Positions 55,201-62,258 of a DNA stretch of 64,000 nucleotides are shown here, piece after piece. Source of the DNA: Hyphomicrobium sp. ghe19. GTDB lineage: Bacteria > Pseudomonadota > Alphaproteobacteria > Rhizobiales > Hyphomicrobiaceae. Where the stretch lies: contig NZ_LR743509.1 in NCBI RefSeq assembly GCF_902712875.1, positions 2,742,001-2,806,000 on the forward strand. Direction: 5' to 3'. The notes under the pieces were generated by a model. The model had not been told where the DNA came from, did no database searches, and saw only the letters and a program-made list of their open reading frames with translations. How positions within the stretch are numbered: the first letter of the stretch is position 1; the number at the start of each line of letters is the position of its first letter. Made by a program: the position numbers and the translations under genes.

Positions 55201-55326
55201 GTCTCGCAGGTGCTGACGCTTTACACGACGCCGGTGATCTACCTGCTGCTCGAGAAGCTCAAGGCAAGATTTGCGCGCGGCGGCGAGAAGAGTCCGCCGG
55301 CGGTCTCTACAGCCGAAAGCACCTGA
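52204..55326 (+). CDS. mdtC: RND multidrug efflux transporter, MdtC-like
   Basis: Second pump subunit, 1040 residues, of the same RND architecture as its neighbour: [19 protein letters not shown] at the start, [21 protein letters not shown] in TM4, [18 protein letters not shown], and [32 protein letters not shown] near the end. The adjacent paralogue differs in length by nine residues and throughout sequence, as expected of the B/C pair rather than a recent tandem duplication. Substrates cannot be read from sequence. Adjacency to an NRPS/PKS locus raises the possibility that it exports the product. Confidence 0.92.
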   Translation: [1040 protein letters not shown]

Positions 55327-55532
55327 TCGAGAGCTCTGGATCTCGGGCGCTCATTCCGACTATCCCAGATCGCACAATTAGCCAAACCTTGTAATTCGGC
55401 CGTACACCGACGGAATCGCTCTCGACACTGTCGCGATTGGTAAGATAGCGTCCTTGAGCTTCCTTGCTGTTCAAGACTGGCTGGATTTCTCGTCAGCTTC
55501 CTCAAGCGTCGCCTCAGAAGAGATGGAGCGGG

Positions 55533-56309
55533 ATGAACGACCTTCCCGTAGGGATGTGCGCATTCGGAACGGCGGCGCCGCCAGTGGAAACACAAAGGCG
55601 GCGAGAGGCGTCCTGTTGGCGATTGCTCAACATCCTGAATTCTTTTTTATTACCGGATTGGCGTGAGGAGACATTCGAGTTCGCAAACGACGTCGAAGGA
55701 ATGTTCGGCTGCGTCGCGCGCCGGAATTCGCTCGACTGGTTTACCATCGCCGGTCAGCTCGGGTATCCGTCGGCTCGGCTCGCGGCGACAATAGCTGCGG
55801 AAATCCGTGCTCTCAGCGCAGCTATCAAGGACAGGGACCGGGACGCATTTGCTGATGCGCGAACGGTCCTTCTCGAGCTTCCCACTCGCCGCTGTGTCTA
55901 TGCGTTCCTCAAGCGGAAAAGGATTGCGGACGAGCCGAAAGCCGGTTGGATTTTCATGCTGGCCAATGCCGAGAGCGAACTGATCTCGGCCGGCATGACG
56001 ACCCGCTCCGTCGAGCATCGGCTCAAGGAAATCAATCGGGCAACAGACGTAGGGAATACGTTCGGAATATACCGCTGCTGGCGCGTTTCGGATCCGGTCC
56101 GCGCCGAAAACATCGTGATCGACGCTCTTTCGAAAAGTGGATGCTTCCAGGCGCCAGCTTCCGTCGCCGGAAAGACATTAGACGCCGCAATCGACGACAG
56201 CGGGCTCGAGATCAGGACACTGAATGCTTTGGGTTCTTTGGAAGAGCGTCACCTTTGGGGAATTTTCCCTCGTCATTTCCACTGGGGGCACTTGTCGTAT
56301 AATCGCTGA
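55533..56309 (+). CDS. GIY-YIG/MUG113 (T5orf172)-like domain protein
   Basis: A 258-residue protein. The region about 138-205 resembles the MUG113/T5orf172 branch of the GIY-YIG superfamily: GWIFMLANAESELISAGMTTRSVEHRLKEINRATDVGNTFGIYRCWRVSDPVRAENIVIDAL. Relative to typical members (GYVYVLxN...KIGKTxx...R...L...T), the Lys of KIGKT is replaced (SAGMT), so nuclease activity is uncertain. The N-terminal 135 residues are unrecognised. ATG 55533 has GGAG 5 bases upstream; an extended TTG start at 55464 is less likely. It is convergent with the NRPS gene across 41 bp. The role is unknown. Confidence 0.68.
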   Translation: MNDLPVGMCAFGTAAPPVETQRRREASCWRLLNILNSFLLPDWREETFEFANDVEGMFGCVARRNSLDWFTIAGQLGYPSARLAATIAAEIRALSAAIKDRDRDAFADARTVLLELPTRRCVYAFLKRKRIADEPKAGWIFMLANAESELISAGMTTRSVEHRLKEINRATDVGNTFGIYRCWRVSDPVRAENIVIDALSKSGCFQAPASVAGKTLDAAIDDSGLEIRTLNALGSLEERHLWGIFPRHFHWGHLSYNR

Positions 56310-56350
56310 AGCTCCGCGCGTGCACGGAAGCGCGCCTGAAGACCAATCAA

Positions 56351-59300
56351 CTATCGAGCACGTGCTCCGCGCCGACGCTGCATCGAATCTTTGCGGAAAC
56401 TGGCGCGGTTCTGTTCCGGGGCAACAGATGCCGCATCACGTTCGCGGTTTGCGAGCGAAGCGGCCAAGCTTCGCAAAGTGGGGAACTGAAACAGGCGCAC
56501 AAGCGACACTTTCGCACCGGTCCGCGTGCGGATCTTTTCTGCGACGCTGACCATCGTCAAGGAACTGGCGCCAAGGTCGAAGAAGTTGTCATCGAGCCCG
56601 ACATCGGCCAGCCCCAGAACGTCCTGGAAGATGCTCGCAAGCTCGCGTTCCACGTCCGTCGCCGGTGCGACAAAGGCCGTCACAGTCTCGTGGCGCGCGC
56701 GATCGGGCGCCGGCAGCGCTTGCCGGTCGAGTTTGCCGTTGGGTGTTAAAGGCAACGCGTCGAGCAAGACAAATGCCGACGGCAGCATGTATTCCGGCAG
56801 CGCCTTGCGCAGATGCTGACGCAAAGCCGGCATGAGCGAATCTTCCCCTGCGGCCCGGAGCACAGGGCGATTAGCATACTGAGACCAATCCGGCGAAGCG
56901 CTATCGTCGGGGTTGGCGGCACTTATGGGGCCTGCATCAGTCGCACGTGCTACTCCCGCCGCACGAGGACGATAAACTGCATCGAAGAATTCTCGTCCGG
57001 CGGCTGACCACTCGATGGACACATCGCCCTTTTCGGCTAGCGATCTCACGTCTTCGGGGTCGATCCCGACGGAGTGCTGAAGGCCACTGGTGGAGTGACC
57101 GGCCAGAGAGCCCAATTTCGCCGAAGGTGACAGCGCCTTGAGCGCGTCAAGCGCCGCCACTGCCGATGCCACGCGGGCATTCGGGATCCCGGTCACGCGG
57201 ATCGGCGATTGCGCAGAACGCAAGATGTCGCCCAACGCCTCGATCGTGCATGGTTCCGGGGTTTGCACCGTCGTCGTGGCGACGGGCGAAAGCGATATTC
57301 CACCTTTCTTGCGGATGACGACGTCGTACCGGAAGCGCGTCATCTCGCTCTGCGCGCGTCCGGTCTTCAGTTCCACTTCGACGCTTTCGACCGAGTGAAT
57401 GAACTTCGGCAGTGCCCGAAACAGCTCCGGATCCAGCACCAATTCCGCTTCGTCATCGTACCGCTTGCGCAGACGCGTCCGAAGCTCGTCCGCCTCCGTA
57501 TCCGGCGATGCTCTGAGCAATTCGATTTCCGCCAGCATGACCTCAAGGAGCGCACGACTTCGCACATCGCCCACGAATATCGCCCCGCCCGGCGCCAGCT
57601 TTTCGATGCACTGCGCGAGAACATCGACGAAGTAATCCACATTCGGAAAGTACTGCACCACGGAATTTATGACGATCGTGTCGAACGGTCCGCCGTCGAT
57701 GGAAGCGAGCGTGTTTGCCGCCCGCTGCTCGAGAACGACGTTGCCTAGACCCTTCTGATCAGCCTCAGTTCTCACGCGGGCAAGTGCCGCCGCGGAGAGG
57801 TCGATGCCGTGGTAGCGATCGCAGTTCGGAGCAACGCGCAGAAGGATCATGCCGGTTCCGCAGCCGATCTCGAGGACGCGCTGTGGCTGGAGATCCTGGA
57901 CCCGCTCAACCGTCCGCTCGATCCAATCCTGGATTTCGGCGTCGGGGATTTGTTCGCCGGTATAGCTGCTCCGCCAACCTACTGTTTCAGAGACCGCATC
58001 GCCGTTGCCGCGATACGTCTCGTCCCAGATCGTTTCCCAATGCGCCGTGCTCGGAGCGGCGGACGGGCTGCTGCCATTGGCTACAGGCACGACATAGGCA
58101 ATGAGGCGTTGCTCGCCGCTACCTTCATCGGACCGCGCGACGACTGCGCTTTGCTTCACCGAGGGATGCCGGCTCAGCACTGACTCGATCTCGCCAGGCT
58201 CGATCCTATGGCCTCGAATCTTAACCTGCTGATCGAGCCGGCCGAGGTACTCAATTGTACCATCGTGGAGCCAACGCCCGAGATCGCCCGTGCGGTAGAG
58301 ATGCTCGTCGCTGCGGCCGAACGGATCGGGGACGAACCGCTCTCTGGTCAGCTCGGGCCGTCCAAGATAGCCGCGCGCAACGCCTGCGCCACCGATGACA
58401 ATTTCACCGGGCACGCCGATGGGCAGTGGACGCAGGAATTGATCGACGACGTAGACACGGGTGTTCGCAATGGGCCCGCCGATGGTGATCGGATCGCTCG
58501 TGCCACCGACCTTAGCCGTCGTCGACCAGATGCAGGTTTCGGTTGGGCCGTACATATTGTGGATCGGTCCCTGGTATCTGGAACGCAATCGATCGATCAG
58601 CGCACGCGGCAGCGCCTCGCCGCCCAGCAGAAGCATGCGCAAATGTCCCAGCGCATCGAGTGAAACATCGTCGGCCGCCAGGATGCTCGCAAGAGATGGC
58701 GTGGCCTGCAGGTGGGTCACGCCGTGGCGGGCGATTTGTGAAGGGATATCCTGGTTCAACTCTTCGGTGCCCGGGTTGGTCATCCGGCGCAATTCGTCAA
58801 GGTGCGGAAGGTTAGCCAACACGTCTTCGGTCGAGATGCCAAAATCGATCAAGCAGGCAATTTCGTCGACGCCGTATGCCTTCAGTTTTTCGATCTTGGC
58901 GACGCAAGATGCCGGCGTTCCAAATAAGCCTGCCGTTTCGAAGTAGCGCGCGAAGGCGTGCTCCATGATGGCATCGAGTTCTTCCGGCTGCAGATCCGAC
59001 AAAGCCATACGAGGGTCGGAAGCGTCGCGGTCATCGCGCTTCGCAAAGGGGGTCAACTCCCACCGCATTTTCGCGACCAGGTCGGTGGACGTCTTGAGGT
59101 ATTCAATGAAAGGGCCGCGAACCTTGCGGCGCACTTCTTCTTCATCTGCGCCGACGAAGGTGTGAAGCATCAGCGACACCGACCCCCGACCCTCATGGCC
59201 CGCTTCAGCCCAGGCCTTACGATAAACTGCAACGTTCTCCACGAACTGCTCGGGCTTCATCACCAGGAAGTTCGTCAGCACGTTGGCGCCCATTCGCCCT

Positions 59301-61984
59301 GCAAGCGCAAACGTATCGGGGTGCGAACTGGCGGTTACCCATAATTTGGGTTCTTTCTGCACCGGCGGTGGGAACGTCTTCACCTGAACCGTCTGGCCAT
59401 CGCCATCGATCGTCTCGACGGCCTCGCCGCGCCACAGCGCTTTGACCGTTTCGATACCGCGTGCAAAATGCTCGCGCCGGTTTTTGTAGTTTTGAGGCTG
59501 CAAAGCGAAATCGCGTACGTGCCAGCCGGAGGCGAAGCTCAGACCGACGCGGCCGTTGGACAGATTGTCCACCATCGACCACTCTTCGGCGATACGAAAT
59601 GGACTGTGCAAGGGGAGCACGACGCTACCCGCGCGAATAGCGACGCGCCGGGTGACGGCCGCGACTGCCGCACCCGTCACCGCGGGATTTGGGTACAAAC
59701 CGCCAAACGGATGGAAGTGACGTTCCGGTGTCCAGACCGCGGAAAAGCCATGCTGGTCAGCAAATTTTGCGCCTTCTAGCAACAGACGGTATCTGCCGCT
59801 GGCCCTGCCGGCAGCATCATCGGAGTCGGCCGCAAAATAGAATAAGCTGAAATCGATGGGTGTGGCGCTTGCTCGTTGCTGGGCGGCGCGTGCCTCGCGC
59901 TCAGCTTCTTTCTGGATCACCACCTTAAATCCGCGCGCCAACGTCCAAAACAGCTCAAGCACCGAAATGTCGAACGAGATGCTGGTTGTCGCGAGCCACA
60001 CGCCGGGCGCCGTTCCGAGGGCCTGATCCATCCCGGTGAAGAAGCTCGTTACATTGCGGTGTTCCAGCATCACGCCTTTGGGGCGTCCTGTGGAGCCGGA
60101 CGTGAAGATCACGTACGCCAGGTTATTACCGGTCACCGCGCCCCGCGGCCGTTCGTCATTTCCATTCTGACCGATGGCGTCGGCGCAGATGACATTCAAT
60201 CCCGCGGGCAACTTGGTGCTCAGATCCGATGTCGTAACGACGATCCGCGCTTGCGTGTCTTCGAGAATGATCGCGAGACGCTCGCTCGGGTATGACGGGT
60301 CCATCGGCACATAGGCCGCGCCGGCTTTCAGAATGCCGAGCAGGCCAGCCACCATCTCGATGGAACGTCCGATGAATATTCCGACCATCTGATCCGGCGC
60401 CGCGCCTTGGGCGAGGATCTCGTGGGCCAGCTGATTGGCGCGCTTGTCCAACTCGCGGTAGGTGATCGATCTGTCGCCATCGACGAGCGCCAGTGCGTCC
60501 GGTGTACGATCGGCCTGCGCCTCGAAGGCTTCGTGAATGCAGCCCGGGCCGGGCAATGGCTTGTCCGTCGCGTTCCAGGTCTGAAGCACCAATTGGGCAT
60601 CTCGCGATGGGAGTCGCGGCAAACTCGCGATCTTCGCATCTGGATTATCGGCGATCGCATCCAGCAGCACCTGCAGCATGTCGCCGATCCTGCCGGCAGC
60701 CGATCGGGAGAAGCAACCGGCATCGTATGACAGCTTGAACGTTATCTCAGGCCCGTCGTAGGCCATCACGTTGAATGCAAAGTTCGTCTGATCGTGGAGC
60801 TTGAAATGCCGGTTTTGCCACTCAGGTCCAAACGACTTGAAGCGCGCGTCGTTGGTCTCCGCGTTGAAGACGACGATCGTGTCGAAGACAGTCTGTGAGC
60901 GGGGCAGCTCGCTGTGGCGAAGCACGTCCGGCAGGGGGGAATGCTCGAAGGCGCGCGTCTCCACCTGATTGCGCCGCAATTGCTGGCAGAATTCAAGCGC
61001 ACTCAGATCACCGTCAAGCTTGACCCGCACGGGCAAGGTATTGATGAAAAGTCCGACGACCCGATCGGCGTCCTTGATCGATGACCGGCGACATGTCCGC
61101 GTAACGCCGAAAGCCACGTCGTCACGGCCGGAAAACGCCGACAGCACGAGCGCCCAGGCCGCCTCTATGACAGTGGACGTTCGCAGCCCGGCCTTATCAC
61201 AGAGCGCGTGAAGCTTCGCAGTCTGCGCCGGAGACAGCGATAACTCGAGCGTGGCGTGAGGTCCGGATGTGCGCGTCGCGCTGCCCGAAAGGCGCAATGC
61301 CTCCAAGTTGGTCGGCGTCTGAAACCCCGCGAGGGCCGTCCGCCAGAAGGTCTCAGCGGCATCCGCGCTCGACGCAAGATGCTCGCCGAGCCAGGTTATA
61401 AAATCGCGATAAGGCGGCCGGTATGGAAAGGAAGGTTGGTCACCCCGAGCAAGGGCGGCGTACGTATCGAACACGTCCTGAACAATGAACGCGAAGCAGG
61501 AGTCGAGGATCGCGTGGGAGTAGGTGAAAACAAGCTGATGCCGGTCTGCGCTCAGGTGAAACAGAGACACACGCCAGAGCGGCGCCACGTCCAACGGCAG
61601 AGCCGTCAATCGATCCTCCGTCAGGAAGGCATTGAGCGTCGCAACCTGATCGTCAGGCGGCAATGCCGATAAATCCCGCACTTCGAGCGGGACTTTAACC
61701 TCGCTTAAAACTTCCTGAAACGGGTTCCGCAAATCCTTCCAGCTGAAGCGGGTCCGCAGGATCGGATGCTGCGCGGCGACAATAGCCCAGGCGCGCGCGA
61801 GAAGGTTGGCGTCGATCGGCTCGTTGAGTTCGATCTCGAGTTGCTCCACGTCAACGCCGGGAGCTTGTGCCTCGAGATGGTGGAAGAGCATTCCCTGCTG
61901 GAGGGGGGAAAGAGGATACAAATCTTCAACCATGGTTCCGGCTTCCGATAACATGCGAGCAATTTCGAATTGTTGAATGGGCAC
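56351..61984 (-). CDS. Single-module NRPS: C-A(monooxygenase, N-MT inserted)-PCP, glycine code
   Basis: An 1877-residue NRPS. Domains read: condensation 20-460 (PLSPLQQGMLFHH; catalytic-site SHAILDS with His157); adenylation 480-690 and 1080-1300 (A3 FTSGSTGRPKG 627-637, A4 FDISVLELF 671-679, A5 NMYGPTE 1143-1149, A7 YRTGD, A8 RGHRIEPGEIE); a luciferase-like flavin monooxygenase at 708-1055, inserted between A4 and A5; an N-methyltransferase 1315-1560 (VLEIGCGTGMILLRVAP) between A8 and A9; A10 NGKLDR 1749-1754; and a PCP with Ser1808 in LGASSL. No thioesterase. The code residues read D-I-L-Q-L-G-M-I-W-K, close to glycine. The start is a GTG with GAGGGGGGA just upstream. It is divergent from a PKS; offloading must occur in trans or downstream. 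Confidence 0.9.
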   Translation of the reverse strand: MPIQQFEIARMLSEAGTMVEDLYPLSPLQQGMLFHHLEAQAPGVDVEQLEIELNEPIDANLLARAWAIVAAQHPILRTRFSWKDLRNPFQEVLSEVKVPLEVRDLSALPPDDQVATLNAFLTEDRLTALPLDVAPLWRVSLFHLSADRHQLVFTYSHAILDSCFAFIVQDVFDTYAALARGDQPSFPYRPPYRDFITWLGEHLASSADAAETFWRTALAGFQTPTNLEALRLSGSATRTSGPHATLELSLSPAQTAKLHALCDKAGLRTSTVIEAAWALVLSAFSGRDDVAFGVTRTCRRSSIKDADRVVGLFINTLPVRVKLDGDLSALEFCQQLRRNQVETRAFEHSPLPDVLRHSELPRSQTVFDTIVVFNAETNDARFKSFGPEWQNRHFKLHDQTNFAFNVMAYDGPEITFKLSYDAGCFSRSAAGRIGDMLQVLLDAIADNPDAKIASLPRLPSRDAQLVLQTWNATDKPLPGPGCIHEAFEAQADRTPDALALVDGDRSITYRELDKRANQLAHEILAQGAAPDQMVGIFIGRSIEMVAGLLGILKAGAAYVPMDPSYPSERLAIILEDTQARIVVTTSDLSTKLPAGLNVICADAIGQNGNDERPRGAVTGNNLAYVIFTSGSTGRPKGVMLEHRNVTSFFTGMDQALGTAPGVWLATTSISFDISVLELFWTLARGFKVVIQKEAEREARAAQQRASATPIDFSLFYFAADSDDAAGRASGRYRLLLEGAKFADQHGFSAVWTPERHFHPFGGLYPNPAVTGAAVAAVTRRVAIRAGSVVLPLHSPFRIAEEWSMVDNLSNGRVGLSFASGWHVRDFALQPQNYKNRREHFARGIETVKALWRGEAVETIDGDGQTVQVKTFPPPVQKEPKLWVTASSHPDTFALAGRMGANVLTNFLVMKPEQFVENVAVYRKAWAEAGHEGRGSVSLMLHTFVGADEEEVRRKVRGPFIEYLKTSTDLVAKMRWELTPFAKRDDRDASDPRMALSDLQPEELDAIMEHAFARYFETAGLFGTPASCVAKIEKLKAYGVDEIACLIDFGISTEDVLANLPHLDELRRMTNPGTEELNQDIPSQIARHGVTHLQATPSLASILAADDVSLDALGHLRMLLLGGEALPRALIDRLRSRYQGPIHNMYGPTETCIWSTTAKVGGTSDPITIGGPIANTRVYVVDQFLRPLPIGVPGEIVIGGAGVARGYLGRPELTRERFVPDPFGRSDEHLYRTGDLGRWLHDGTIEYLGRLDQQVKIRGHRIEPGEIESVLSRHPSVKQSAVVARSDEGSGEQRLIAYVVPVANGSSPSAAPSTAHWETIWDETYRGNGDAVSETVGWRSSYTGEQIPDAEIQDWIERTVERVQDLQPQRVLEIGCGTGMILLRVAPNCDRYHGIDLSAAALARVRTEADQKGLGNVVLEQRAANTLASIDGGPFDTIVINSVVQYFPNVDYFVDVLAQCIEKLAPGGAIFVGDVRSRALLEVMLAEIELLRASPDTEADELRTRLRKRYDDEAELVLDPELFRALPKFIHSVESVEVELKTGRAQSEMTRFRYDVVIRKKGGISLSPVATTTVQTPEPCTIEALGDILRSAQSPIRVTGIPNARVASAVAALDALKALSPSAKLGSLAGHSTSGLQHSVGIDPEDVRSLAEKGDVSIEWSAAGREFFDAVYRPRAAGVARATDAGPISAANPDDSASPDWSQYANRPVLRAAGEDSLMPALRQHLRKALPEYMLPSAFVLLDALPLTPNGKLDRQALPAPDRARHETVTAFVAPATDVERELASIFQDVLGLADVGLDDNFFDLGASSLTMVSVAEKIRTRTGAKVSLVRLFQFPTLRSLAASLANRERDAASVAPEQNRASFRKDSMQRRRGARAR

Positions 61985-62258
61985 CTCGTCCCCCCCTCAA
62001 AACCCGGGAGGACATCATACGGAAAATTTGTATCGAGACTTTACCGTTTAGGATGTAGAACCCGCAGTTGGCCCCGCACACTTACAATGCAATCCATCCT
62101 TTACATTAATTTTAAGTCTACCCTGCTCTAATAATTACCAGGATTGATTAAAGGCTGAAACAGGTCCAGTTTGGCGCCCTTTTTCTCGCGCCTCTTCGTC
62201 CATCACACCGATTGGGGATTTGCTATCGGGAAACGATTACGGGGTAAACGGAGGCGGC
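61985..62258. promoter_or_regulatory. Divergent promoter region of the NRPS and PKS
   Basis: A 274-bp shared region with an AT-rich stretch near 62090-62150 (ATCCTTTACATTAATTTTAA and CTCTAATAATTACCAGG), lower in GC than the flanks and consistent with back-to-back promoters. No named operator was recognised. Confidence 0.5.

Noticed and set aside
56351..56600. Thioesterase or reductase at the NRPS C-terminus
   Set aside because: The protein ends about 35 residues after the PCP with a basic, low-complexity tail; no alpha/beta-hydrolase or Rossmann motif is present.
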